Source: CBDCCT01 sp965214995 (GTDB taxonomy: Bacteria; Deinococcota; Deinococci; Deinococcales; Trueperaceae). From it: 64,000 nt of DNA. Under the pieces are notes generated by a model, which searched no databases, was not told the DNA's origin, and saw only the letters and a program-made list of their open reading frames with translations. Positions 1-9,754 of the stretch are shown piece by piece. Position 1 is the first letter of the stretch, and every line of letters begins with the position of its first letter. The translations under genes and the position numbers were made by a program. The stretch is taken from the NCBI GenBank assembly GCA_965214995.1, contig CBDCCT010000002.1, positions 2,232,001 through 2,296,000 of the forward strand, in the 5' to 3' direction.

Positions 1-87
1 CTTTCATTTGGTGAGCTTAAGCCCTACCCACTTATAACGCGCCCTTAACCTACTTGCTACCCGTTCGCGCTCACCCCTCGAGCCGCG

Positions 88-965
<878 letters not shown>

Positions 966-966
<1 letters not shown>

Positions 967-2000
967 TATTTCGCCTCCGTCGCGCGCCTACGGATGAAGT
1001 TGTTAAAAACCACCGCCACGAGGAGCATCACGCCCAAAAAGACGTTGAACCAGTCCGTGTTGACCCCCGTAAAAAAGATGCCCTGCTGGACCATGCCGAA
1101 AATCAGCGCGCCAAAGACCGCGCCGACAATCGAGCCGTAACCGCCCGTCAATAAGCAGCCGCCGATGACCGCGGCGATGATGGCCTCGAACTCCTTTTGC
1201 AGCCCGCGGTTCACGTCCGCCGAGCCCAAGTCGGTCACCTGCAAGGCGGCGAAAATCGTCGCCGCCACCGCGGTACACATAAAAAGGATGATGCGCACCC
1301 TCGGCACCGGCACGCCCGTGTTGCGCGCCGCCTCGGCGTCGCCGCCGACGCCGAAAATCCAGTTGCCGAAGCGCGTGCTTTGCAAGACCCAGTACGCGAG
1401 AACCGCCAGGCCGAGCCACCAGAAGATAGACACGGGCAGGCCGAAAAGCTCGCCGCGAAAAAGCGCGGCCAGCGGGTCGCTTTCGGCGGGCGCTTTGAGA
1501 CCGGAGACCTGCGTGCGCCCCGTAATGAGGCGGGTAAAACCTATCGTGATACCGCGCAAGATAAAAAGAAAAGCCAGCGTGACGATAAAAGAGGGCAGCC
1601 GGGTGCGGTTGACGATTGCGCCGTTGATGTAGCCCACAAGGAGCGCGAAAGCAAAGGCCGTGAGAATAGCCAGCCAGAAGGGCCAGCCGAAAATAGCCAC
1701 GGGTATCGCCATGACCATACCCGACGCGGCTATCATCGAGCCTATCGAGAGGTCGAACTCGCCGCCTATCATGAGCAGCGCCGCGCCGACGGATAAAATC
1801 CCGAGTTGCGCGGAGACCTCCAGCCAACTCGCCACCCCGCGAAAGGTCAAGAAGCCGCTGTCGCCCGCGACGACGGCGAAAAAGATAAAAACGAGCACCG
1901 CGCCCGAGACCGCGCCGAGTTCGGGGCGGCCCAGCAGCCTGCGTAACAAACCAACGTCGCGGACGCGCTCGTCACCCGTTTGTGTCGCCTTGGTCGCCAT
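966..2000 (-). CDS. sugar ABC transporter permease (RbsC/FrcC family)
   Basis: Inner-membrane channel subunit of the carbohydrate importer (CUT2 class). The 344-aa product is almost entirely hydrophobic helices of the BPD_transp_2 type, with family-like stretches such as GGEFDLSIGSM near residue 105 and a glycine-rich IGGCLLTGGYGSIVGA near residue 280. A strong ribosome site (GGGAGGG) precedes the ATG at 2000. It lies 87 nt after the binding-protein gene and overlaps the ATPase gene by one base, giving the order binding protein, permease, ATPase in one operon. Confidence 0.92.
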
Positions 2001-2087
2001 TGCCCTCCCTTTTTCTGCGCGTTTACTCTGCTTACATTCTTAACAGGTGAGGCGGAGCATCACCGTCTCTCCGCCTCAGCCGTCGAA

Positions 2088-3032
2088 TCAGCGAATCCCT
2101 TGCGCGCTCAAATCGATGACCTGAGCGGCGTTTTCGGGCGTGACGAAGCCTGGACCCGTCAGGATGACTTCGGAGCCGGGCAGGAGGCCGTACTGGATGT
2201 AGAGGGTGAGCAGGTTCACGGGTAAGTAGCCCTGCAAATACTGCTGCTGGTCGATGGCGAACATCGCGTCGCCCGCGGCCAGCGTTTCCAAAATCTGGGG
2301 CGAGAGGTCAAAAAAGCCCAACGCCACCTCGCCAAGCCCTCCGCCCTCCTCGAGCGCCGCAATCGTCGGCTCGCCGCCCACGGGCCCGACCGCGAGCACG
2401 CCGCCTACGTCCGGGTTCTGGCTGATAGCAGCCGACACGGCGTTGCTAATCTCGACGGGGTCGGTCGAGACCGCGAGCACCTCGACGTTGGCCCCTTCGC
2501 CGAGGCCGTCCTGGAAGCCCTGACAGCGCAGGTCGAGCGCGACGTTACCGACCTCATGGTTAACGCAGAGCGCGTTTTGCACACCTTCTTCGGCCATGCG
2601 CTCGCCCGCGCCGACGCCCGCCTCGTACTCAGTTTGGCCCACGTGGCGGAGCACGCCCAAATCTTGAAACGTGTCGCTGCCCGAGTTCATCGAGAACACC
2701 GGGATGCCCGCGTCAACCGCCGCCTGGATGGAGTCGCCTAAGCCCTCGGCGTCGGGGATGGAGACGACCAGCCCGTCCGGCTGCGAGGCGACGGCGGCGT
2801 CGATAAGCTGCGCCATGCGCGGGATGTCGTAGGTCTCGGGGGCGCGGTATTCGACCGTCACGCCCATGTCCTCGGCGGCCTGGTCGACGCCGTTTTTGAC
2901 CACCGACCAGAAGGGGTCGGCGGCGGCACCGTGCGCGACCACGACGATGCGTATATCGTCTCGAGCCGGCACCTCCTGCGCCAGCGACAGACCCAAAAGC
3001 GCGGCGGCGAGAAGAACGAGTAATCTTTTCAT
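2088..3032 (-). CDS. periplasmic sugar-binding protein of the ABC importer
   Basis: Captures the substrate outside the membrane and delivers it to the permease. The 314-aa protein opens with a signal peptide (MKRLLVLLAAALLGLSLAQ) and then a type I periplasmic-binding fold of the ribose/inositol class: DIRIVVVAHGAAADPFWSVVKNG, a sugar-site segment with GLVVSIPDAE, and VGGVLAVGPVGGEP in the second lobe. An in-frame ATG 13 codons upstream was rejected, because the ATG at 3032 has AGGAG 6 nt before it and begins exactly at the signal peptide. It is the first gene of the transporter operon and has a clear promoter about 160 nt upstream. Confidence 0.92.
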   Translation of the reverse strand: MKRLLVLLAAALLGLSLAQEVPARDDIRIVVVAHGAAADPFWSVVKNGVDQAAEDMGVTVEYRAPETYDIPRMAQLIDAAVASQPDGLVVSIPDAEGLGDSIQAAVDAGIPVFSMNSGSDTFQDLGVLRHVGQTEYEAGVGAGERMAEEGVQNALCVNHEVGNVALDLRCQGFQDGLGEGANVEVLAVSTDPVEISNAVSAAISQNPDVGGVLAVGPVGGEPTIAALEEGGGLGEVALGFFDLSPQILETLAAGDAMFAIDQQQYLQGYLPVNLLTLYIQYGLLPGSEVILTGPGFVTPENAAQVIDLSAQGIR

Positions 3033-3196
3033 GTGAAACTCCTGACGTGTTGGCTGAGAGGGCGGGGACATGCGGAATGGATGAGCACATAGGTTCGTGA
3101 GCTCAAACGGCTCGAGAAGCCTATGCGGCGAACTCCGGCAACTACCTAAAACAGGTCGGCACCTCCCTTAACGTCAAAGCTAATGAAATGTACTGA

Positions 3197-3225
3197 ATAT
3201 AACAGCGCCGTCCCCGGACTGTCAA
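3197..3225 (-). promoter_or_regulatory. sigma-A-type promoter of the sugar transporter operon
   Basis: On the minus strand TTGACA (3225-3220) and TTATAT (3202-3197) are separated by exactly 17 nt. Transcription would start near 3190, leaving a leader of about 155 nt before the binding-protein start at 3032. The intergenic region 3033-3456 holds this promoter and the start region of the divergent oxidoreductase gene; I see no further gene in it. Confidence 0.6.
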
Positions 3226-3456
3226 CGAACGATGGGGTCAGAAGGTCAGGGTCGAGACAAAAGAAGCGGTAAAACGTTGTGCTATATTTGGCGTGAGAGA
3301 TGTTATGCACCCCGGAAAAACGTATCCCGGTAAAGACGCCGCGACTCGAGTGGCAACGTAACCCCCGCTTTCACAGATTTATCTCTTAATGACTCATAGG
3401 TGCAGCGGTCTGTGTACCCGCAGTCACCAACCGCGGTCTTGTTCGAGGAGATATAC

Positions 3457-4464
3457 ATGATTGAATTCGGGCTTTTCGGGGCAGGCTTCATCGGCACGGC
3501 ACACGCTGGCAACATTACCCAACATCCCAGGGCCACGCTCGCTTACGTTTACGACGCACACCGGGCGACGGCGGAAAAGGCCGCGGCGCGCTGGGGCTGC
3601 AAGGTCGCCTCGTCCCCCGCTGAAATCTGGGAGTCGGACGTGGACGCGGTCGTGATTGCCTCATCGACCAACACCCACGCCGACCTGCTCAGCGGGGCGC
3701 TGGACGCAGGCAAGGCGGCGCTTTGTGAGAAACCCATCGACCTGGATTTGGCGCGCGTGAAAAGGGTGGTCGGCAAGGCGGCGCGGGCCGGGGTCCCGGT
3801 CGGCATCGGCTTCAGTCGGCGCTTCGACACCAACCACAGGCTCCTGCGCGAGGCGGTGCGGCGGGGCGAGGTCGGCACCATCGAGCTGATGCACCTCACC
3901 ACGCGCGGTCCGACCCCGCCGCCCATCGCTTACGTGAGGGTGTCTGGGGGACAGTTGCGCGACCAGACGATTCATTTTTTCGACCTCGCCCGCTGGATTG
4001 CGGACGACGAGGTCGCGTCGGTTTACGCCAAGGGCGCCTGTCTCATCGACCCCGCGATAGGGGCGGCGGGGGACGTGGACACCTCGGTGGTGGTGCTGAC
4101 GTTTAAGAGCGGCGCCATCTGCACCATTGACAGCTCCCGCCGCGCCGCCTACGGCTACGACGAGCGCCTCGAGGTCTTCGGCTCGGACGGTTTGATAATT
4201 TCCGAGCGCAAGCCCACCGCGAACGTGACGCGCTACCGTGGTGACAAGGCCGTCCACCAGGGCACCCACGCGGGCTGGTTCGAGCGCTTGGAAGAGAGCT
4301 TTTACACCGAGATTGACGCGTTCGTCCGGGCGCTTGAGGACGGCGAGGCCCCCTCTCCCTCCCTCAACGACGGCCTCAAGGCTCAGCTCATCGCCGAGGC
4401 CGCGGTGAGGTCGTTGAAAACGCAGCACGCTGTAGAGGTGGAAGTTTGGGAGCCTCGAGGATGA
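3457..4464 (+). CDS. Gfo/Idh/MocA oxidoreductase, inositol 2-dehydrogenase-like
   Basis: Probably oxidises a cyclic polyol or sugar with NAD, most like myo-inositol 2-dehydrogenase (IolG). The 335-aa protein begins with a Rossmann fold (FGLFGAGFIGTAHAGN), carries the family CEKPIDLD motif near residue 93 with its catalytic Lys, and has GIGFSRRFDTNH close to the corresponding IolG stretch. Start: a longer frame from 3400 exists, but ATG 3457 has GAGGAG ending 6 nt upstream and begins at the Rossmann strand. It is transcribed divergently from the sugar transporter, which suggests import and first oxidation of the same compound (inference). Confidence 0.85.
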   Translation: MIEFGLFGAGFIGTAHAGNITQHPRATLAYVYDAHRATAEKAAARWGCKVASSPAEIWESDVDAVVIASSTNTHADLLSGALDAGKAALCEKPIDLDLARVKRVVGKAARAGVPVGIGFSRRFDTNHRLLREAVRRGEVGTIELMHLTTRGPTPPPIAYVRVSGGQLRDQTIHFFDLARWIADDEVASVYAKGACLIDPAIGAAGDVDTSVVVLTFKSGAICTIDSSRRAAYGYDERLEVFGSDGLIISERKPTANVTRYRGDKAVHQGTHAGWFERLEESFYTEIDAFVRALEDGEAPSPSLNDGLKAQLIAEAAVRSLKTQHAVEVEVWEPRG

Positions 4465-4555
4465 TCCTCGCTGAACGCCTTGGTACCCTGCTCCAGTCCC
4501 CACGACTTCCGCGCGGTTCTGCGGCGGGGAACTGCACCTCAAAAGGAGGGCTATG

Positions 4556-5194
4556 ATGAGCGAACTCGACCACCTTCTCTGGGCCACGCCCGAGCTGGCG
4601 CGGGGCGCGGCTGAGATTTTGGAGCTGACGGGCGTTGAGCCCGGCGGGGGCGGATCTCACCCCGGTTTCGGCACGCACAACGCGCTGCTGTCTCTGGGTG
4701 AAAAGGTCTATCTGGAAATCATCGCGCCCGACCCCGCGCAGGACGACGCCGACGACGCGCTGCGTTCGGCCATCCTCGAGCTGCCCGGCCCCGGCCTCCT
4801 CACCTTTGCGGCGCGGACGACGGACATAGCGCAGGTGGAGAAGCTTGTCAAAAAGACAGGTCTCAGCACACCGGGCCCAGTCGAGATGTCCCGGCGTCGC
4901 CCGGACGGGGGGATGCTCGAGTGGCGGATTTTGCGGCTCGAGGCCCACCCTTTCGGCCGTTTCTTGCCGTTCTTTATCGACTGGGGAGAGAGCCATCATC
5001 CGGCCGAGCGCACGCCGCAGGGGTGCGGGTTGCAGGCGTTCCGGGTGGGTCATCCCGACCCGTCCTTGCGTCGGCTCTACGCCGACCTACACCTCGATGT
5101 GAGCGTAAAGCAAGCGGAAACGCCGCGTCTGGCGGCGACACTCGAGACGCCCAAGGGCGAGGTGAGGCTGGAGAGTCCCCGCCCGACACGGTAA
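4556..5194 (+). CDS. VOC-superfamily protein (Glyoxalase_3-like domain)
   Basis: A 212-aa cytoplasmic protein of the glyoxalase-like type. The start LDHLLWATPEL, then GGGSHPGFGTHNALLSLGEKVYLEIIAPDP, matches the metal-site strand of this family, with His near residue 4, His in GTHNALL and Glu in YLEIIAP as likely ligands. The reaction is not known for most members. Two ATGs are adjacent (4553 and 4556); AAGGAGGG ending at 4550 gives the second better spacing. It follows the oxidoreductase gene by about 90 nt on the same strand. Confidence 0.75.
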   Translation: MSELDHLLWATPELARGAAEILELTGVEPGGGGSHPGFGTHNALLSLGEKVYLEIIAPDPAQDDADDALRSAILELPGPGLLTFAARTTDIAQVEKLVKKTGLSTPGPVEMSRRRPDGGMLEWRILRLEAHPFGRFLPFFIDWGESHHPAERTPQGCGLQAFRVGHPDPSLRRLYADLHLDVSVKQAETPRLAATLETPKGEVRLESPRPTR

Positions 5195-5886
5195 GGAGGC
5201 GTCGTGAACGTTTATCACGAGGATAAACGCGCCGCCCAAGCCGGGGCGAGTGTGACCCACTCCCAGAAGGCTGTCCGGCGACGGCCTCGGCGGGCCGTCT
5301 CGTCACCGCCCCGGTGCCGACGTTCCCGCCCGTCATCCGCGCGAACGCTTTGCAGGCGCACCCCTAACAACAGCAGTTCCACGTAACGTTGCTTGGGCGA
5401 AGCCATGCGAAGCAACGCTTCCTCGCAGGCATCATCCCCGGACGTGCGTGCCCGCCTATGTTCTTTCAAGTGAGCGTGTAGCAAACCAGGATGTTGCCTG
5501 CTACAAAATGAGATTTCGTCTGTGCTACATTGAGCGTCATGAAGACCGGCGGCGTGGAGACCCCATGAGGCGCTTTCTCCCTCAGCGACGGGCTCACGGG
5601 TTCGGAGAAAGAGCCATTGTGATAACGAGGGTGCGCGTTCTTGAGCGGCGTGGCCTCGAGGTCGAGACCGACGGGGCGGGCTCGCGCCAGACTGCGACCA
5701 ACAACGAGCTTAACGATCACGACCCCGGCGTCGCCGAGACGCCGGGCGACGTGGCGGAGCCGCCTTCGCATGAAATCGTGGAGCACGCGCAGATAAAAGC
5801 GCGTTAGGGATAGCGCGCAAAAACCGCCCCGCCGACTCCCTATGGGGGAAGCGTTGAAAAATTCAAGACCCACAGAAAGGAACCCC
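5195..5886. other. gap without a supportable gene; possibly decayed coding DNA
   Basis: About 690 nt between the VOC gene and telA. A good ribosome site (AAGGAGG, 5193-5199) precedes a GTG at 5204, but the frame that follows runs 60 codons of arginine-rich, shadow-like sequence. At 5525-5540 a TACATT box lies 7 nt before an ATG whose frame closes after nine codons. On the minus strand a stretch near 5400 reads ASPKQRYVELLLLGVRLQ, which looks protein-like but is not continued. I infer eroded genes, without naming any. Confidence 0.35.
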
Positions 5887-7128
5887 ATGCCTGACCCCCT
5901 TCAGCCGCCTCAAGTCGAAAACTTAGAGCCGCCCAAGCCCGTCGAAAGGGTCCAAAAAGAAGACGCCGAGAAGATGATCCGCTTGAACGACGTGACGAAG
6001 AGTCTCTTGGACGAAAAAGTCGAGGGCTTTGTGAAAAACGTCGTCACCTCGCCCGTCCAGAGTAGCGACTTCCAGAACAAAGTAAAGGCCATTCACGCGC
6101 TCGGCGACCGGGACATCCGCGCGGCGGCGGCGGTGTCGAACCGCTTTTTGGAGCGCCCCGCGGGGGCGCTGAATGGGTCTTTGGACGGCAAATCCAGGGT
6201 GTCGAAAACGCTTCTTGACCTTCGCAAGACCGTCGAGGACTTGGACCCCTCGCGCCAGGGCGACATGTTCGCGCCCAGAAAGCTCTTCGGGCTCATCCCC
6301 TTAGGCGGCAACGTGCGCGACTACTTTCTTAAATACCAGTCGGCGCAGGGGCACCTGAACAAGATTTTAGAAGCGCTTTATAACGGTCAAGACGAGCTGC
6401 GCAAGGACAACGCGACGATTGAAGGAGAAAAGGTTGCCCTGTGGGAGACGATGGAGCGGCTCGAGTCCTACATCTACCTGGCGCGCAAGGTGGACGACGC
6501 CCTGTCAACGAGGGTAAACGAGCTCAAGCGCACAGAACCCGAAAAGGCGCGCGTGGTCGAAGAGGAGATGCTTTTTTACCTGCGGCAAAAGGTGCAGGAC
6601 TTGCAGACGCAGCTCGCGGTCTCCATCCAGGGCTACCTGGCGCTCGACATGGTGCGCAAGAACAACTTGGAGCTCATCAAGGGCGTGGACCGCGCCTCAA
6701 CCACCACCGTGTCGGCCCTGCGCACGGCGGTGATGGTCTCGCAGGGGCTGGCGAACCAGAAGCTCGTTCTGGACCAGATCAACGCGCTCAACACCACCAC
6801 GGGCAACTTAATTGAGTCCACCTCGGCGATGCTCAAAAAGCAATCCACCGACGTACACGCGCAGGCCGCGGGGGCCACGGTGAACGTGCAGCAGCTCCAA
6901 AAAGCCTTTAACAACGTGTACGCGGCGATGGACGCGGTGTCCGACTATAGGGTGGCCGCGCTTGGCGCGATGCAGCAGACCGTCGATGTCCTGGCGTCCG
7001 AAATCGACAAATCGAAAACTTACCTGGACCGCGTGCGCGACGAAAGAGCCGAGAGCGCCACGGCGGACCTCACCACCGACGCTATTGGCGACCCCGCCGG
7101 GACGCCGGAGGACGACCTCTCTCTCTAA
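5887..7128 (+). CDS. telA: TelA-family toxic anion resistance protein
   Basis: Member of the TelA/KlaA family (PF05816), linked to tellurite and other stress resistance and usually found in gene sets with Ter proteins or VWA-domain proteins; its biochemical role is unsettled. The 413-aa product is mostly long amphipathic helices, with family-like stretches DMFAPRKLFGLIPLGGNVRDYFLKYQ near residue 120 and ALRTAVMVSQGLANQKLVLDQINALN near 280. A frame from 5842 is longer, but ATG 5887 has a purine-rich site (AAAGGAA) just upstream and starts the proline-rich N-terminus. Just downstream is what looks like the remnant of a solute-binding/VWA gene. Confidence 0.88.
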   Translation: MPDPLQPPQVENLEPPKPVERVQKEDAEKMIRLNDVTKSLLDEKVEGFVKNVVTSPVQSSDFQNKVKAIHALGDRDIRAAAAVSNRFLERPAGALNGSLDGKSRVSKTLLDLRKTVEDLDPSRQGDMFAPRKLFGLIPLGGNVRDYFLKYQSAQGHLNKILEALYNGQDELRKDNATIEGEKVALWETMERLESYIYLARKVDDALSTRVNELKRTEPEKARVVEEEMLFYLRQKVQDLQTQLAVSIQGYLALDMVRKNNLELIKGVDRASTTTVSALRTAVMVSQGLANQKLVLDQINALNTTTGNLIESTSAMLKKQSTDVHAQAAGATVNVQQLQKAFNNVYAAMDAVSDYRVAALGAMQQTVDVLASEIDKSKTYLDRVRDERAESATADLTTDAIGDPAGTPEDDLSL

Positions 7129-7149
7129 TGCGCCGCGCTCGTCGCGGCT

Positions 7150-7322
7150 TATGCTCTTCCAGGCCCTGCCCCTCGGCGGCGAGAGCGAGACGGTGCGCGT
7201 GCTCGTGGGCTCGGAGCCAAGGGATCTAGAGCCTTTTTGGGGGACATCGAGAGAGACGGGGTGGCTTTAGAGTTTACCTATAGCGGCACCTTGGACGGCG
7301 TCGAGCGCATCATCGCCAGAGG
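7150..7322 (+). pseudogene. remnant of a solute-binding/VWA-domain protein gene
   Basis: One frame reads RVLVGSEPRDLEPF and, after a shift at the run T5G5 (7234-7243), a second frame continues DIERDGVALEFTYSGTLDGVERI. Joined, this resembles the N-terminal part of extracellular solute-binding proteins with VWA domains that are often encoded near telA; the family match is from memory. The rest of the 500-600 residues is missing. Two further protein-like scraps follow up to about 7590 (RVPRGKAVLGAEGEGTRL and VRKPVELIRAFRSVAERAL). I see no intact gene between telA and the peptidase. Confidence 0.45.
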
Positions 7323-7664
7323 AGCCGGAAGGGCGCGTCCCGCGGGGCAAGGCGGTGTTGGGGGCCGAGGGTGAGGGGACGAGGTTGCGCTGCGGCGTAG
7401 AGGACCTGGGCGAATTTGCCGTTTTGCTGCTGCACGTGGGCTGCTCCTGGAGGTGAGAAAGCCTGTGGAGCTAATTCGAGCGTTCCGGAGCGTGGCCGAG
7501 CGCGCGTTGGGGGTGTTTCCAAGTCAATCCGCACATAGATGTCGCGCCATCCTGGTGAAAACACCCAAAACTCCCCGTCGGCGTTGATGTCGCCCGACGA
7601 CCTGTTTAAGCCAAAGCGTGTCGGCAACGTCACGACTGTTTACAAGAAGCACTTGTATAAGTGT

Positions 7665-9047
7665 CTAGTCGAGCTGAAGCGCCCCCTTGCCCAGCCGCTC
7701 GAGCAGCATCACGTACCCCCGTTGCCCCCGCTCGAACGAACTGAGTCTAAAAAACTCGTCCGGCGCGTGCGCCCGCTCGTCCTTGAGGCCGAAAGCGAAG
7801 TTGACCGTGTGAACGCCTAAGTGCTCCAGAATGAGGCTGCAAAAGGGGATGCTGCCGCCGCTCCGTACATAAAAAGGTTCTTTGCCGTAGAGTGCTTTAT
7901 GCACCTCGCGCGCCGCCTCGTTGCCCGGATGTTCGGCGGGCATGAGATAGGGCTTGGACGAACTGCCTTCGGGTAAAACGGTCGCGCGGACGCCGGGCGG
8001 GGTGTGCGCTTCGACATGTTTGGTAATGAGCTTGACAATGGTTTCGGGGTCCTGGTCAGCCACCAGGCGACAGGTGATTTTGGCGTGAGCCTCACTCGGC
8101 AGGACCGTCTTGGTGCCCTCGCCCTGAAAGCCGCCCCAGACGCCGTTGACTTCCAAAGTAGGCCGCGCCCAGGTGCGCTCGAGCGGCGTGTACCCCTCTT
8201 CGCCAAAAAGCGCGTCTACGTCTAAGCGCTCCTTATAGTCGCTTTCGTCGTAGGGCACCGCCGCGATGAGCTCGCGGTCGCTCTCCGAAAGGGGCCGGAC
8301 CGCGTCGTAAAAGCCTTCTATCAGAATCCGCCCGTCGGCTCCGCGCATCGAGTTTAGGAGATTCACGAGCGCGTGGACGGGGTTCTGCACCGCGCCGCCG
8401 TAGGAGCCTGAGTGCAGGTCGTGCGCGGGTCCCTTTACGTCAAGCTGCACCGCGCAGATGCCCCGCAGCCCGACGAGCAAGTTGGGCTGGTCCTCTTCCC
8501 ACTGCCCGCCGTCGGCGCTCACCACCAAGTCGCAGGCGAGCAGGTCTTTATTTTTCTCGATGAATCCCGGGAGCTGCGGGCTGCCGATTTCCTCTTGACC
8601 TTCAAAAAGAACCTTGAGGTTGACAGGCAAGCTACCCTCGGTCTTTAAAAGCGCCTCCACCGCCAGAATCGGCGTAAGCATGTTGCCCTTGTCGTCCGAC
8701 GCGCCCCGCGCGTAAACTTTATCTCCCTCGATGACGGGCGCGAAAGGTGGATTCGTCCACCCCTCGAGCGGGTCCACGGGCTGCGTATCGAAGTGTCCGT
8801 AAACCAAGATGGTGGGTTTGCCCGGCGCGTGCAGCCACTCGCCGTAAACGACCGGGTGGCCGCCCGTAGGCAGGATTTGCACGTTCTCCAGCCCCGCCTC
8901 TCGCACCCCGTCCGCCACCCACGCGGCGGCGCGCGCTACGTCCTCTTTGTGTGCGGGTAGGCTCGAGATGCTCGGGATGCGCAAGAACTCTAAAAGCCTC
9001 TCCCGGAAGGTGTTTTGGTGCGCCTCTAGGTAGTCCAGGGGTGTCAA
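7665..9047 (-). CDS. M20-family dipeptidase/metallopeptidase
   Basis: Zinc-dependent peptidase of the M20/M25/M40 family that probably removes residues from short peptides in the cytoplasm. The 460-aa length is usual for the dipeptidase branch. Visible signatures are VYGHFDTQPVDPLEGW near residue 80 with the first metal His and Asp, ARGASDDKGN with the bridging Asp, and FEGQEEIGS with the catalytic Glu pair. The start is TTG at 9047; AAGGGAG lies 6-10 nt upstream and the translation begins directly at the usual helix (TPLDYLEAHQNTFRERLLEFLRIPSIS). It stands alone, convergent with the telA remnant. Confidence 0.88.
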   Translation of the reverse strand: MTPLDYLEAHQNTFRERLLEFLRIPSISSLPAHKEDVARAAAWVADGVREAGLENVQILPTGGHPVVYGEWLHAPGKPTILVYGHFDTQPVDPLEGWTNPPFAPVIEGDKVYARGASDDKGNMLTPILAVEALLKTEGSLPVNLKVLFEGQEEIGSPQLPGFIEKNKDLLACDLVVSADGGQWEEDQPNLLVGLRGICAVQLDVKGPAHDLHSGSYGGAVQNPVHALVNLLNSMRGADGRILIEGFYDAVRPLSESDRELIAAVPYDESDYKERLDVDALFGEEGYTPLERTWARPTLEVNGVWGGFQGEGTKTVLPSEAHAKITCRLVADQDPETIVKLITKHVEAHTPPGVRATVLPEGSSSKPYLMPAEHPGNEAAREVHKALYGKEPFYVRSGGSIPFCSLILEHLGVHTVNFAFGLKDERAHAPDEFFRLSSFERGQRGYVMLLERLGKGALQLD

Positions 9048-9130
9048 GATGATGCTCCCTTCTCTCTAAACGTAAAGCCCTCCAATCATAAAGGGTGCAG
9101 CCCTCATGTTTTCAACCCCCATGCGTGCGG

Positions 9131-9149
9131 GTATAACTTCGGTTATACT
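9131..9149 (+). promoter_or_regulatory. palindromic operator overlapping the antitoxin -10 box
   Basis: GTATAAC-TTCG-GTTATAC (9131-9148) is a perfect 7-bp inverted repeat with a 4-nt centre. Its right arm overlaps the likely -10 box TATACT (9144-9149), which stands 6 nt before the GTG start of the antitoxin gene. This is the expected layout for an autoregulated toxin-antitoxin operon bound by a dimeric ribbon-helix-helix antitoxin. Confidence 0.6.
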
Positions 9150-9155
9150 GGGTGT

Positions 9156-9389
9156 GTGAAAACAGCCGTTTCCATTCCCGATGATGTTTTTCAAAGAGCT
9201 GAAAAGACGGCGCGGACGCTTGGGCTGTCACGTAGCGAGCTCTACGCAAGAGCTGTCGAGGCGTTTATCAAGCAGTATCAGAGGGACACCGTCACCGCCG
9301 CGCTAGATGCTCTTTACGCGCACGAGGAGAGTGAGCTGGATGCGGGGCTTGTGCGCTTGCAAGCGGCCTCGCTCGAGCCGGACTGGTGA
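9156..9389 (+). CDS. ribbon-helix-helix antitoxin (MazE-like)
   Basis: Antitoxin of a type II pair that should bind the downstream MazF-like toxin and repress the operon. The 77-aa protein starts with the RHH DNA-binding pattern (KTAVSIPDDVFQRAEKTARTLGLSRSELYARAVEAFI, residues 2-38), followed by a short acidic C-terminal tail that would contact the toxin. No Shine-Dalgarno precedes the GTG start; TATACT 6 nt upstream implies a leaderless mRNA. The stop overlaps the toxin start by 4 nt. Confidence 0.85.
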   Translation: MKTAVSIPDDVFQRAEKTARTLGLSRSELYARAVEAFIKQYQRDTVTAALDALYAHEESELDAGLVRLQAASLEPDW

Positions 9390-9724
9390 ATTCAGGTGAG
9401 GTTTGGTGGGCGGACCTGCCCCCGCCCGAAGGTTCTGAACCGGGTTACCGTCGCCCCGTCCTCATCGTTTCGTCGGGTGATTTTAACCGCAGCGCCATCC
9501 GCACGGTTACGGCGGTTGTCATTACCTCAAACACGCGCCTCGGCAGGGCGCCCGGAAATGTATTCTTGGCTCCCGCCGCAACAGGATTATCCAGAGATGC
9601 AGTCGCCAATGTTTCCCAAGTCGTCACTGTGGACAAGGCGTTTTTGGACGAACGCGTCGGGGTTTTGCCTGCGGACGCGTTTGAGGAGGTTAAAGACGGT
9701 TTGAGGTTGGTGCTCGAGCTCTGA
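9386..9724 (+). CDS. MazF-like endoribonuclease toxin
   Basis: Toxin of the PemK/MazF family, a ribosome-independent mRNA interferase. The 112-aa protein has the hallmark N-terminus GEVWWADLPPPEGSEPGYRRPVLIVSS (residues 4-30), with the conserved Arg-Pro-Val strand, and the later SQVVTVDKAFL segment. The GTG start overlaps the antitoxin stop (GTGA), so both are made from one message. I see no frameshift or truncation, so it should be functional. Confidence 0.9.
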   Translation: MNSGEVWWADLPPPEGSEPGYRRPVLIVSSGDFNRSAIRTVTAVVITSNTRLGRAPGNVFLAPAATGLSRDAVANVSQVVTVDKAFLDERVGVLPADAFEEVKDGLRLVLEL

Positions 9725-9754
9725 CAGCGTTCTACATTTTGCTGCTTACACACC

